Below, piece after piece: positions 46,002 through 59,200 of a DNA stretch of 64,000 bases. Each line of letters starts with the position of its first letter. The stretch's first letter is position 1. A program made the position numbers and the translations under genes. The notes below the pieces were generated by a model. It saw only the letters and a program-made list of their open reading frames with translations. It had not been told where the DNA came from and made no database searches. The DNA lies in contig JAMYHX010000187.1 of assembly GCA_025529335.1 (NCBI GenBank), positions 1 to 64,000 on the forward strand, given 5' to 3'. Source of the DNA: Rhizopus sp. PT2906 (Eukaryota; Mucoromycota; Mucoromycetes; Mucorales; Rhizopodaceae).

Positions 46002-48803
46002 ATGAATCTTGATCATTTACAAATTGGTAACTGAAAATTTATTCAAAAAAAAAGAAACAATGATATTAATAAACAATAGTTTTATGTTTATTCACAAATG
46101 ACAACAAACAAGTCTTGAAAATATCAGAAACTCAAGTCATTTTACCTTCAACTACCAATACTCCTATTTATTCCTATGATCATGTCCTTGACTTTAATCA
46201 ACTATCAGACTACTTTGACAAAATACCCCACCATTTACTAAAAGGTTTAATATTATTTACCCTTTTTTATTAATTTCTATTAATACACATGTGTCATTTT
46301 AGGCAAAGATGCAAATATCGTTATTTTTGTAAGTCCAAATATATATATCAATCGTGTTACACACTCATGATTTTTATATACAACAGGATCCTTCCCTTAA
46401 TAGAAATAGCCTATTAGATACTAGACTGGTATTATCACTGGCACCTTTATTTTCTTGCACAGATAATCAAATTTATATCAAATTTACTGAATCATTAAGG
46501 GATGATACCCCATTTAATCTATTACCCCATGAAAAAGACACAATACAGATAACCAGCATAAATGACATGCTAAGGTTAGATCAACAATGACATACTAAAT
46601 ATTTTTGATTAAACAATGATTTAGATATTATAAACTTGGATTAAGTCATCATGACCCATCCACCACTTCATCATTTACCATCTTCATCCATCAAGAAACT
46701 CATTCATCTCAGTTCACAATCACAGACATCTCTGGGCAGGATCCAGAGCATATAAGCAGCCTATTGAACATCAACACAAACGTGACTCTTTTGACATCCA
46801 TCAGTCAAGCCGATGACCTAGACCTCATTCGACGGGCACTCGACATCACGTCAAGTTTTTATCAAAAAAGGGATGGCGCACCCTCATCTGAGAGCGAGGC
46901 TTATTTACGCCAGACGATTCTAAAAATGAGTTCAGAACTAACCTCACTCCGCTCCTACAACCGAGGCTCCTTACAGTCTGTCTCTTCAGACCAAGACCAC
47001 AAGGCACGCTCGACGTTTTCGTCCATCTCCAACTTTACCCATCTGACCGTACCGGAAGCCGATGAGGACAAGGTACTATTATCCGACCTCAACCGTCAAA
47101 TTGAAGAACTTCAGAACCAGGTGACTGTCACCAGGGACCGTAACATGCATGTGGAGCATGAACTGCAGCATATGGTATCCACGCGTCAGCAATATGTTGA
47201 CCTCGCCGATCACTTACTCACCATACAGGCAAAACAGGATCAGCTCATTGATTTCCTAGAGACCAAGCTTCAGGAGACAGAAACGCTTTATGAAAACACG
47301 TACTGTGCCAATCAGCGGCTAGAAGACGGCCTAAAGAACATCATTCGCGACCTAGATCATCTCAGCCTCGACAGACATCAGCTCGGACAGATGTTTAGCG
47401 TAGTAGAAAATCTCATCTTTAAGCAAGATCAAGACAGCGCAAGGGCCCTGGAGGCACTGGGTTATTTTAGATCAGAGTTTGAGAGACAAGAAAAGGAGCT
47501 TGCACAAAAGAATAGCGAGATTGAACGCTTGCTGTATGACAAAGACGACCCTCTCGATCAACAAAGGACGACAGCGCTTGAGAACCGTATAAAGGAACTA
47601 GAGGAACAGGTCGAGCATGTTCGTTCCCAACGGGATAGATTCTATTCACAACTTCAGGAACATCTCCAGGAATCAGAAAAGACACATCATACACTGGCCT
47701 TACAGACAGCAAGAAGCAATTCGCTTGAGAAACGCGTTGCTGAATTACAAGCAGACCTTGATTCCTGTCGCAAGATGATCAAACAGCACGATGCGTCCGG
47801 ACTGATTCATAAGCTCGAACTTGAATTGTCTACTCTCAAACATCAAAAACAGATTGACGAAAAAGACTTTGAAATCAGCTATGAGAATGCCCTGAATGAG
47901 TCCAAGTCGATGAAACAGGTAGTGGAGCAGCAAGCCAAGACGATCGAATGTTTAAAGACAAGTATTCAGTCACTTCATTGCCAGTTGAATACCAACAAGA
48001 GTGTGCCTGACAGACCACTGTCAGAACCAGTGCTCATAGACAGACCGATCCGAGTAAGACGTAACAGCGATAGTAGCAGCATTATATCAGCGTATGGTCA
48101 TTATAACCACTTTGAGACGCAAGAGGAATGTATGCGCTGGATACAAGAAAACATTGACGACGCTGATAAAGAAGAGGTCATGAAACGACTCTTGCTCGAA
48201 AACTCAAACCTGAAATCAACACTCGCAGGCTTCGAATCACAAATGACGAGCCAGCGTGATGACTTTACCGAACAAATTCGTGCACTCGAAAGCGATATTG
48301 TGAAATTAACGCTTGTCAAAAAACAACTCGAGAGGGATCTTCATCGAGTCAGTCAAGGCAGTCATGGGTCGATGGAGAGTCGAGCGAGTCATAAGGTGCA
48401 GAGCATAAGCTCTACCTCGTCCCATAAAAGCAGGATGAGGGATTCAGATACGCCAAAGCAACCTCGACAGTCCAATACGGTCATACCGCCTCCTCCAAGC
48501 GAACCACCTAGTGAACCCATCCCTCCATTACCTCAAGAAAATGACAGTGATGCGCCGACCAAGAAACAGACCTTTGTGAGAGATGACAGTCTCCATCATC
48601 TCGAACTAAAGGTCCATCAGCAACAACAGGAGATAGAGGCCTTGGTGGAACAGCAAGTAAGTTCCAAACAGAAACTAAAGGACATGCAGCATGAGCTTGA
48701 GATGGAAAAGAAATTGAAGCAAAAGGCAGAAAGAGCGCACGAGATCTTGGAAAAACGAATGCAAGATTTAATGAATAAAAAAAACAAGTTTCTTTGCTTT
48801 TAA
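46002..48803 (+). CDS. Kinesin-like coiled-coil protein with degenerate motor domain
   Basis: Five exons (46002–46026, 46080–46244, 46303–46328, 46387–46574, 46625–48803) give 860 residues. Residues 1 to about 235 follow the kinesin motor plan: LQIVLCLFTND (strand 1), YSYDHVLDF, LLKGKDANIVIF (where a motor continues YGQTGSGKT, but here the P-loop is missing), INDMLRYYKLGL…STTSSFTIFIHQE (switch I region SSRSH altered), FTITDISGQDP (in place of switch II DLAGSE) and VTLLTSISQADDLDLIRRALDI (motor end ISP…ETLSTLRYA). ATP binding is therefore unlikely. The rest is long coiled coil with a Pro-rich linker (about residues 735–760). Non-ATPase motor relatives such as yeast Vik1 bind microtubules. Acceptor choice for exon 2 (46080) keeps strand 1. 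Confidence 0.65.
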
Positions 48804-49171
48804 TAAATTACGAGCATTTTTCATATCAACGTCCTCCGTTTCTGTAGAAATTAACCAAAGTGTAGCGAGGAAGCGCTCATTTTTTGATCTTCATTATGAT
48901 TTTGTGCACTGAGCTTTGAACAATGCTCGTGCTGACGCAGCCTGTTATACTCTTATATTCTTTACTTTATGACGCCAGAGAAGAGATCTGTTTATATATT
49001 GAATAACACCATCGGTTATCTTTGATATAACGAGAAGCACTTGTCAACTTTACAATGGCCTAAGTAATAGCATCCGAAAAAAAAAAAGAAACTTTTTCAT
49101 ACTAATAATATATTTATGTGTAAGCAGTTATAATTGTTTTTTACGCTTTTGATTTTAATGTAGTGAGATAA
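48804..49171. other. Spacer between convergent genes
   Basis: AT-rich, 0.37 kb, with no frame or motif. It holds 3' ends of the pseudo-kinesin and nuclease genes. Confidence 0.6.
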
Positions 49172-50187
49172 TTAGTGAGAGGGTAATGCCTTCTTTTGAG
49201 CATCATTGAATTTTCTAACGACTAATTTGCATTCTGTTTCCTTGCAAAGGTCAGGTAACGTGTATTTACTATCTCCCATTCTCTCAAAGAACACAAGACC
49301 AGCACCTCGCTCAACTGCATCCAAAGGCACCTTGAAAGCTTCCAATGGCGTGTTGTCTGGAATAGGTGCGTTGGGTAATACGAAAGCGCCGACACTGTAT
49401 CGACCGTTCTTGTGGGTCATGATGACCTTATAAAAGTGTGTAGGAACAGCCACATTGGGAGGATTGCCAATCACTTGATATTTGACGTAGAATTTTCCGT
49501 CGGCTTCCTGATGAGGCAAATATAAAGGACCAGTAAAGACATAGACATCAGAGAACTTTTGGGTCAAGGTTCTACAAAAGTTTTCAAGATAGGCCCAATC
49601 TAGATACATATTAATACGTCATTCCTCATCATTTCTGTTATCTTACAGTCTCTGTTGAATCCTTCTCCTACTTGGGGTGCTATATTTGTTAAATAAAATG
49701 TTTCGTCCATAGATACTTGACTATTCTTGACATCAGCAGCTGGAACCATATGTCCTCTATCAAATCCACTTCGGAAATAATCAGCGAGTTTAGCTCGGAA
49801 TTGAGGAGGAACACCGTCGTCTTCTTTGAAATTAGACTTTTGACGGTCCACATCATCGCCACGCTTTAAGCTGTCTACAGTTAAATGTTCAGCGACCCAG
49901 TTGGGGTTACGGTCACGACGGTTGTATGAAGTAACATAGGCACTTCGGTATATAAGATCATTGACTGGACCAGGAAATCCAAATGGTAAAATAGCCTTGG
50001 CTTTTTCAATGTTATCCAAGGCTTTGTTATTACTGGGAGCCATGGGGCGCTGTTGTGAAGGTGGAGGTGGCATGACAGCTGGCTGTAATGGCTTTACAGG
50101 CTTTTGTGTGAACTTTTGATAGGCTGCAAACGATATAGCGCCGACGGCTGCACCGCCTAAAACTAAGGTTGCTCTTTCAGCTGCCAT
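49172..50187 (-). CDS. NUC1: Mitochondrial nuclease Nuc1 / endonuclease G
   Basis: Two exons (50187–49647, 49599–49172) give 322 residues. Nuc1/EndoG is a DNA/RNA non-specific nuclease of the mitochondrial intermembrane space, with roles in mtDNA turnover and cell death. Residues 1–25 contain a hydrophobic, Ala/Gly-rich anchor (VLGGAAVGAISFAAY) followed by a Pro-rich linker. The beta-beta-alpha metal motif is present: DRGHMVPAAD with catalytic His at about residue 146, and downstream the metal-binding NIAPQVGEGFNRDYW (Asn ligand), which spans the intron. IGNPPNVAVPTHFYKVI matches the family's C-terminal half. Complete and apparently active. Confidence 0.93.
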
Positions 50188-50348
50188 AATGTAAGGAAAA
50201 CAAAACCGGGTTCCTGAATATCAGATTATATGGCACAACAAGTGTAGGTAGATTGGTGTGACTTGAAGTATAAGCCACAAAATCGTATAATGCATCCAAC
50301 TGTTTTGCTTTTTTTTTTTTTTTTTTTTTGTAAAATATACTTTTAATA

Positions 50349-51488
50349 ATGGCAGAAACAGATCAACCAGAGCAACAAAGAAATAACAAGAGATTTAGAA
50401 AAGATAAACGTAGGCTTAAAGACAATAATATAAAGGAAAAACATAAACTGATTGACATCATAGCTTGGGATACCGACGACATTGATCATTGGAAGATTGA
50501 AGAATATAAACCAGAATTTACTTCACAGCCATTCACAGAAGAGTCTTCATTTGCAACATTATTCCCTAAATACAGAGAAGCCTATTTGAAAGAATGCTGG
50601 CCACTGGTTACAAAAGCTCTTGAGAAATGGGTATGAAAAAAAGAACGAGAGAGAGAGAGAGAAAAAGGAACTAACATAATCAAAAAGGGAATTGCATGTG
50701 TTTTAGATTTGGTGGAAGGCAGCATGACAGTGAAGACAACAAGAAAATCTTGGGATCCTTATTCAATTATTAAAGCAAGAGACCTTATAAAATTATTAGC
50801 AAGAAGTGTACCTTTTCCGCAGGTACTTATAAGAGAAATTTCTGGAGACAGTTGCTAAATAAAGAAATATAGGCAGTCAAAATTATGGACGATGGAATTG
50901 CTTGTGATATCATAAAGATTGGAAATATCACTCGTAACAAGGAAAGATTTGTAAAGCGTAGACAAAGATTGATTGGACCTAATGGTTCAACTTTGAAAGT
51001 AAAAAATTATCAAAGTATAAGGCTATGATGATACTCATGTGGATTTCTTAGGCAATTGAACTCTTGACAAAATGTTATATGATGGTTCAAGGTAATACAG
51101 TTGCTGCTATGGGCCCATATAAGGGACTTAAGGATCTTCGTCGTATTGTGATTGATTGTATGAAGAACATTCACCCTATTTATCACATAAAAGTAAGCAT
51201 ATACATTCTGATAGCTTCTTTTTTACTTATCTGTTACTATAGGAACTCATGATTAAGCGAGAACTTGCAAAGGATCCTAAGCTGGCAACTGAATCCTGGG
51301 ATAGATTCTTACCCAAGTTCAAGAAGAAGAACGTTAAATCAAAGAAGAAGGTTATCGAGAAACCAAAGAAGGAATACACACCATTCCCTCCAGCACCTGT
51401 CAAATCAAAGATCGATTTACAACTGGAGAGTGGCGAGTATTTCTTGAACAAGGAAAAGAACTCAAAGAAGAGAAAGTTAGAACAATAA
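50349..51488 (+). CDS. KRR1: Small-subunit processome protein Krr1
   Basis: Five exons (50349–50630, 50688–50822, 50873–50998, 51052–51192, 51243–51488) give 309 residues. Krr1 is a nucleolar KH-domain protein needed for 18S rRNA processing and 40S assembly. Motifs: LDLVEGSMTVKTTRK at exon 2 start, RDLIKLLARSVPFPQAVKI, the KH loop FVKRRQRLIGPNGST, then GPYKGLKDLRRIV and NIHPIYHIKELMIKREL. The C-terminus is Lys-rich with YTPFPPAP and SGEYFL, both typical. I chose the exon 2 acceptor at 50687 rather than the later TTTTAG because it preserves GIACVLDLVEG. It is divergent from NUC1, 161 bp between starts, with a T-run in the gap. Confidence 0.95.
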
Positions 51489-52749
51489 AATGTATATTAT
51501 GCCGCACAAACAGTACATTTAAGTCCTTATTGTGTATGTGGATGCTTTAAATCAGATTAGTATACATATTGTTTTTTTTTTTTTTTAAGAAAAAGGATCT
51601 ATTATAGCTACACAGCGGCTATTTGAATGGATCTATAAACACTGAAATTCAGGATTTGCAAAGATGGTGTTATTTTTTACAATGTATGAAAATAATACAT
51701 GTTTAAATATCCTTAATACGAAGGGAAGCTGCTCTTTTACCCAAATATCATGCATAATTTGCGAATTCAAAGTTATCTTACTGTTAGTAGCTTCGCTTGA
51801 AAAGAGTAAAGATATATGTGCCAACTTAAGCTGTTCTCTTAAATGATGAATTATACCGTTATTGTTTTTGACAAGTAATGAACCATAAAGTTGATGATAA
51901 CTCTGTGATAGCCAAAGATTCTTGTCAGTAGAATGACGCGATATTTCGCTTTCTTTTGCTGTTCTCTTAAACCTAAAGTATCTTGGACTTGATAGTCATT
52001 CCTTTTGATTTGATGAAGCTATTGAAATCCCCTATAGCTGAGAGCATCTATTTTGAGAATATCATTTATCTTGGTATTCTTCATATGTCGTGTTTTCCAT
52101 TGTTTCCCGTCGAATAATTGCGCTATTATTTCATTTAACATAATGAAAGAATCTCAGTCTGCCAATAGTATTTGGAAACGACAAGTAATTTTGGATTCCT
52201 GATATGAACTTTACCAAATTTGGTAAGCTGATGCCTCCTTTTGTCTTTCCTTCCATCTCCCCCCATTTTGAAGCGTGCTTCTAGGCTTTTAAATTACCAA
52301 GTGTCCCCCCCACCTTCTCTCTCTTTTTTACTAACAGAGGGATTTGTGTTTCCATTAGAATGAAAAATAAACTTTCCGACTGGGAGCCACGTTTACAAAA
52401 TTTATCACAAGTACCCAATATGCCAAGGATTTTACTCTTTCTAATAGTATGCAAGTAATATGCAATCGCTGAACGGAATTAAGCAAGTGTCATCTTGTTA
52501 TTTATTTATTTATAGAACAGGATAACCTGAGGTTTAAACAGATCGCCCTAAAGCCAAATTTGAGCCAAGAAATCAAAAATATACATACCAGTAGAGAAGC
52601 TTTAATCGGGGCTTTAAATAGCCTATTTCACGGAGTTTGTCAGTACATCATCTGAAAGCAAAGTATCCTGAGCATTTAATAAACAAAGCCATTTCTTTTT
52701 CTTTTTTCTATCCTTTTTCTTCTTGTTTCTCTTATTCGCTTAATCTACA
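51489..52749. other. Gene-poor spacer
   Basis: 1.26 kb without a supported gene. Two overlapping short ORFs on opposite strands (51633–51846) look like chance. The promoter of the GATA/PHD gene is at the right end with a T/C-rich tract (about 52690–52735). Confidence 0.55.
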
Positions 52750-54273
52750 ATGCAACCTGTAATTCATCTTCATATAAACTCTTCCTATAATGATAAGCCA
52801 ACACATATGGTTCAAGAAGGATTAGCAATATCTCCTTTTATAACTCGGGTACCTTTTATGGAAACATCAAGCTTCATATCAAGCCTTGATGAAACGCTAG
52901 CTACACTACCATTGGTATGTCTCTTTTTACCCCCTTTTCCTCCTCCCTTCTTTTTTTCAGCCTATATGCTTTCTGTTTTCTCTTTTTCTTTCTTTATCTC
53001 TCCTCAGTTTATCTTTTTGAACACTTGATCCTAACTATATTATCTCCGCATTCATTATAAACAGCATCCGTACTACATTTCACCATTCACTGTACCTTCT
53101 CAAGCATCAATAGAGCAAGAAGACGCAGAACAAGTCGATATCGAAAACAAGCTGTTAAATGATGTCTTTTTCTCTCCGCCGGCGATGATGAGTCCATCAA
53201 GTGAGCTTGGCTTTTCCAAAGTCGATGATGTCAGTGATCTTACGGAACTCAGCATGAGTCTCTTTGAGCGCACAAGCAGTATTTGCAGCAGTAGTTCCGC
53301 CAGTGAAGATGAAGATTACTGTGTGCAAGACGATAATCATACACTGTTCCTTTGTGATTTTGATTTAGAAACAGAGCAAAAAAGCGATCAAGACAATCAC
53401 TCGGGAATCAAGCGGAATATCAATGAATGTACTGTTAGCAGCAGGGCCATAGACCGTGATTCACCATGTAAGAAACGCAAAACCAAAGAAAAGAAAGGTA
53501 GCGCGACGACATTAAACGCGATTTCTATGCAACATTCATTAGACAGGTAAAATCATGAGACAAAGTAAAAAAAAATATATATGCCCTTGTAGCACAATCT
53601 CATATTGCCCACAGCAGAGATGAACATCAATGTCACCAGCAATATGAACATTCAAAGTCAGCAACAGTCATTGACCAAAAAAAGAATGACACGATCGTTG
53701 AACCTATCGCGAGGTCATCCTCTTCACCCACTCTCTATGAAACATTTACAAAGCAGAATATTGACTGGTGTCGTTATTGTGGTACAACAGAAGGAATCAA
53801 TTGGAGGCCAGGTCCCTGGGGTAAACGCACACTTTGCAAGTAAGTTTGTCCCAAATCTTTTTTTTTTTATTATTTGCTTATCTTATATATCGTATAGTAA
53901 ACATGGGTGTGACTATAAAGGCTACGGATTCGCCTGTAAGCTTCCAAGGTTGGATTTAACTGAATACCTAAAGGAACCTCTCGCAAAACGTACGCGGCCT
54001 ATCCTTCAGTTATACTGTTCTGTCTGTCAAAAGAAAGAATCATGGCAAAATAATCGACTCATTTTTTGCGATGGCTGTCCCAAATCATTTCATCAACAAT
54101 GCTTTCATAACGAAATAAGTAGTAGCGTGCTAGAAAGTGATGAATCATGGTACTGTACAGATGCATGCAGTGAAAACATAACACGTAAACGCGTTGTTAT
54201 CGAACTATCCCGCAAACGTCTACCTCTGATGCGAACACCAAAAAATGCTCTTTTACAATCAACTTCTTTATAG
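52750..54273 (+). CDS. GATA-like zinc finger plus PHD finger protein
   Basis: Four exons (52750–52914, 53065–53546, 53615–53839, 53898–54273) give 415 residues. The N-terminal about 200 residues are acidic and Ser-rich with a basic patch (CKKRKTKEKK). Then comes WCRYCGTTEGINWRPGPWGKRTLCNKHGC, a GATA-type finger spanning exons 3–4, but with four residues rather than two between the last two Cys. Next is a PHD finger (YCSVCQKKESW…IFCDGCPKSFHQQCF…WYCTDAC) of Cys4-His-Cys3 type, and a short basic tail. PHD fingers read histone H3 tails, so a chromatin-linked transcription regulator is likely. The acceptor at 53614 was chosen because the earlier AG leads to an immediate stop. Confidence 0.8.
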
Positions 54274-54477
54274 AAAAAAAAAAAGAAAAACTGCATCATA
54301 CATTAATAGAAAACGCATTCGCTCGAGTGTAAATACTAACAACATACAAATTAAATAATGATTTAATAATAAAAAGACAGTAAAAAGTCTAAACGAGTTG
54401 ATAAAAAGAAACTTTTTTTCAAGTTTTATTGCCAAAATACAATATGTAAATACTGATACAATTATAAAAATAAATTA

Positions 54478-56298
54478 CTATACATTCTTTTCATCACGGA
54501 TGACAATGACGTTGGATAGATTATCATCAGTGTTATACTTTTCCTGTTCATCCAGCCATCGCTTGTATCGACGGTCTTCTTCTTCTTGACGCCATTCTTC
54601 GCCTCTGAATGATCCTTCAATACGAGACATCACACAACAACCGAGACAGTTACCAAGCACATTGAGTGAAGTACGAGCCATGTCCATGATGGCATCAACA
54701 CCCATAATCATCAGTACGGCTTCCAGGGGTATATTGTACTGACTGAGTGTGCCTGACAAGACGACAAGTGAAGCACGGGGAATGGCTGCAACACCTTTAG
54801 ATGAAAGCATCAAGGTACCCATGATAGAGAGTTGAGTGCTAATGGGTAAATCCATTCCTGCTGCCTGAGCAGAAAAGATCGTGGCCAAGGAGAGATAGAG
54901 GGTAGTGCCGTCGAGATTGAAAGAGTAGCCACTGAATTTAGAAAAGTAAGCATATGTTTAGAGCCCCCTTAAAAATAGAAAAACTTACCAAGGGATCACA
55001 AAACCAGTAAGTGAGTTGGGGCAACCGAATTCACGCATGCGCTCAAATGCCAAAGGAAGTGCCGATTCACTGGAAGCTGAACTGAATGCAAGCAACCATG
55101 GTTGACCAATTGCTTTAAAAAAACCAATAACGGGAATTCTGCAAACCAGCATGATGGGAACCAAAATGACAATTAGAAAGATAACCAAGGATGCATAGAC
55201 ACAGCCAATGAGTTTGCCAAGATTGGCAAGAACACTAATACCATTAGCGCCTACAGTAGCAGCCAAGGCAGCACCAATACCAATAGGAGCATCTATTAGA
55301 AAAAAAAATGTTAAGCATACTATGTCGGCATATATAAAAGTGATGCTTACAGTTCATGACCAAACCGACAAATTTAAACATGACCTAAAGTTAAAAAATA
55401 AGAACATGTTTTCTTTACATGTATTTTTTTGTTTTTTGTTTTACCTGAGAAAGGGCTTCATTAATTTCGAGCATGACTTTTTTGCTCTTTTTGTCTGCTT
55501 TCATCATGGCGCAAGAAAACATGACAGCACAAAAGACGATAGCAAGAACCTTGTTTTCAACAGCAGCCTTGAAGAAGCTTTCAGGAATAATAAGAAACAT
55601 TTCACCTGACCAAGTAATGGAGGTCTTTTCCTTATTAGCCATTTCTTGTACGGCCGACGTATCTTGTCCTACAGGTAATATAACACCTGCGCCAGGTTTG
55701 ATAATATTTGCCATAATAAGACCAACAGCAAGAGCCAATGTGGTAACCACTTCGAAATACTGAAAATAAAACGTAAATACAAGTCATTGATGCAATGCTT
55801 TTTTTTTTTACTTACAATGATTGTCTTGATCGCCAGTTTGCCTACTTTTGCAATATCATCACCGTGACCAGCGATACCGATGACGAGAACACTAAAGACA
55901 AGAGGAACGATAATAATCTTGATCATTTGGATGAATGCATCACCCAAGGGCTTGATTTCTTTACCAGCGGCAGGAGCAAATCGACCGATGAGAATACCAA
56001 TGACCATGGCCAGGACAATCCAGAATGTGAGGTTGGTTCTCTTTTGCAAAAAGCGGATTATCTTCATGCTTGGAGAAAAGATAAACTTGCTGCAAAATGA
56101 ATTGATCTTGCCGCCGACCTTTGAAAAGAAAGTAGGGGCAGCTTTTTCCTGATCTGGTACTGGGATACGAAGATGCTCTGGAATATGACTTCTGTCTTTC
56201 CCGCCTATATCATGAACATGCTCAGTATAAGAACCAGCTATTACTTTGCTTTCGTTTGTGTCATGACGATGAATAGGGGAGTGGGTAATTTCGTCCAT
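54478..56298 (-). CDS. Dicarboxylate/glutamate:cation symporter (SLC1/DAACS family)
   Basis: Five exons (56298–55816, 55759–55445, 55384–55351, 55292–54989, 54931–54478) give 529 residues. The family imports C4-dicarboxylates or acidic amino acids with H+ or Na+. Diagnostic blocks: TNLTFWIVLAMVIGILIGR (TM1), IIIVPLVFSVLVIGI, the HP1 loop SSASSESALP, the TM7 motif SFNLDGTTLY, and the HP2/TM8 region GVDAIMDMARTSLNVLGN. The N-terminal 75 residues are His/charged and cytosolic; the C-terminus is a charged helix (EEWRQEEEDRRYKRWLDEQEK). Exon 3 is only 34 bp. Such carriers occur sporadically in fungi and resemble bacterial GltP/DctA. Substrate is not decidable here. Confidence 0.92.
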
Positions 56299-59200
56299 AG
56301 AATATAAACAGGATAAAAAAGAAAAATAAAGCGGGAAGGAATTGCAAGTATTTATAGTATTTCCCAGGGATCAAATACGAAACAATGCGTTTATCGTTTT
56401 AGTGTTGCACAGAGCGATTTTTTAATCCGTGTGTAACTTTGCTCTTTCAAGTGACTTATCTAAAATGTTACTTAAAAAGGGGTAACCATGGGTGATGTAG
56501 AATTGTAATAGATCAAACATCATAAGCCACTGTAAAGAATCATCGATCAGTAATAAAATATTCTTAGTATCACCTTTTGCTTGTACACTATTTCATAATT
56601 GTAGTTTTTAGTAATGTTAAAAGAGGAACCAATCAGCAATATTTTCTTGTACTACAGTACACCGAGTTGAAGAATCTGAACGTTATCTTAGATGTAACAC
56701 GTTACATTAAAATAAAATATAGCCAATATTTTCGTTGTATACATTACCCTACTGCTATAGAAATAAATCAACACAGTGTAAAGGTGCAGATCAAGTGTTA
56801 CTATGGTAACAGTAATTCATTTGTTACCAAGTTTTGATGTCAAATGGTAGATCAACAATGACATACAACTTTATTCAAAAATTCTCGTCTGACTACCCTT
56901 TTTTGCGCATTAACTTAAATAGTAATCGCTTCGCCCGCATCTTTCCAGAATTATCCATACAAAATCAGCAACGTTATCTTTTGATACTTTATCTCTAGAG
57001 ATAACATATTTAAATAAAAACGTTTAGCCGTATCACTCGTTCTTTTATTCTGTATCTCTCCATCTTTCTTGGCTTAATGTGTTGCCTTTTTTTTCTGGAA
57101 TTGTTTCGAGTGTCATACGAGAACAAAAAAGCCTGTGGGAAATAACAACCTTTTGGGGTCAGACAATTAGAAGATCAGTGACCTCATTCTATTCAAAAAG
57201 GATGCGTTGTATCGCCATTCTTTAACAGGCAATCATACAACTACAACCAGATCAATGAGTTGGGAAATCATCGCATTCTGAGATGTCTTTCACCATCGAT
57301 AGGTGTCAAAACTATAATCATGCGAAAGAGTTGTATGACATGTTGCATTTTGTGAAATTGAGTATATTAAAAAAGCGGGGTACAAGTGAATTGTATTTCT
57401 TAATTATGAAATCAGCTTGAAAAGTATATGTCGTATTTGTTCATCAATCATTCCTTCTATTGACTCTTTTAGATTGAGCCATTCCATCTGTGTTATTTCT
57501 TTACTAAATATTTTTTTTTAATGTGACATGAAGTATATAGGCAACTGTTCAATTAAAGAATGTATTAGTCTCTCTTTCTTCTGTTTTTTTTAATGCCTTT
57601 CTTAATGGGCTATGAAGGAGCTATACATATCAGTTATTATTGTTTACTATAGAAACTGATACGCATTTCTTCGTTCATAACCATTTTGCCTAGAGCAAGC
57701 TTCGAGAAGTGACTGAGCCTTATTAAAGAAAGAATACCAGAACGTGGGTCTATACCCATGCGCATGTTTCTTTATTATCATTTGGCATATTACTTACAAC
57801 ATAGGCTGCATTTTTATCCTCACAGTGCTTTATTTCTACTGACGGAGGATGTTTAAGTACTAGCAACCCGCCGTATTCAACAGTAATTCTATGTAAAGGA
57901 TACCCCTGTCTTTTCAATGTGAGAGTTTTGTTTTCTCATTGGTGACAAAAAATATCAAAACAAGCGCTCAAAGAGTGTCTCCAACTCGGATCTGTATGGA
58001 CTTGCTACTCTCTTTTTAATGTTGTCTTTATAAACAAAAGTGTTATGTTACTTCCTACTCTTAGGAAAATACATTAAGCGCTGGGGCGATTGCTTATTCT
58101 CACACAGATTGAGAGGAACAGAGGTGTCTTTGAAAGTGATGTATGAGGACACTGGAAACTAGTTGCAGCAATAGAAAGCCATTTGATAAACTATGAGAAT
58201 AAAAAGCAAACATATTTGCAACATTGCCAAGTGTAGCCTTACAATTCTCAGAAAAAGACATTTATCATGATTTTAAACTGTGATATACTGATTCGTTTCC
58301 TGCTAAATTACTTTTGACATTTTAAATAAATAAAGAATCTCACATTATCGTGCTAATGCCGGTGATTCAAAGAAAAAGCTTCACAATACAAGACAGCTTA
58401 TATAGAACTTCTTATGCTACTAAACGTGAGCAGTGTAAAGTTTTTAAATTATTGTGATGATAACATTATAATTATCAACTTGGTGTAGCTTATAGAAAAC
58501 ATATTATTATCTTATATTCATAAATATTAACGTACCCAGTACCAGAAGCGTAATAAGATGCTCTTTTGCATCTAACAATTGTTTTCCTGCACTCTATAAT
58601 AACTTTTCTTTTTCATGAGCTGGTCTTTTGCTGCAAGAGCATGTGCTGGCCATTTTCTCTTGAGAACGTTCACTGTGCTGGTTTTCAATATAAAAACAGA
58701 TTATTATAGGCATTCAACCGTTCTTTGAGCTCAAATCATACGTAGAGCACAAGGCTCTCACCAGTTCCTAGAGCACTAACGAACAACATTAGCGGGAGCG
58801 CAATTGAGTCATTTGCCCTTGGTTTTGCTTTAGATCACTCTTGGCTGTAGTAAAGCGCCTCCTCTATGAACATCTGGGTCTAGGGTAAATAAAAGAAGGT
58901 GTAAAAAGTTTTGCCAGAGCAATGGATCACGTCAGCTTTGCCACTGCAATCTCAGGCGGCATGTTTTCCCATAGTCTTGATAAAAAGGCGTGTAGTAGGA
59001 TGTACCCTTTTCTGTTTTAGAGAAAAAAAGGCTATTGGCAACAACGATAACCTGGTTACTTTTGCTGAATACCAGTACAGGAAGAGGATGCTGTATACAA
59101 TTGACCATCAAAGAACAGTCAATACGTAAAATCGGATCATTTCTTTCCTTCAAATGCGATAGGAATTTAAAAAACATTCCTGTCAACTGTTGTTTATTAC

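Noticed and set aside
46577..46595. A 19-base word (TAGATCAACAATGACATAC) in the pseudo-kinesin intron recurs at 56848–56866.
   Set aside because: Flanks do not match and both sites are AT-rich; with no extended similarity or repeat boundary it is best treated as coincidence.
56577..56837. 86-codon plus-strand ORF in the large spacer.
   Set aside because: AT-driven composition (Tyr, Asn, Ile, Lys) with no motif, promoter or neighbour support.
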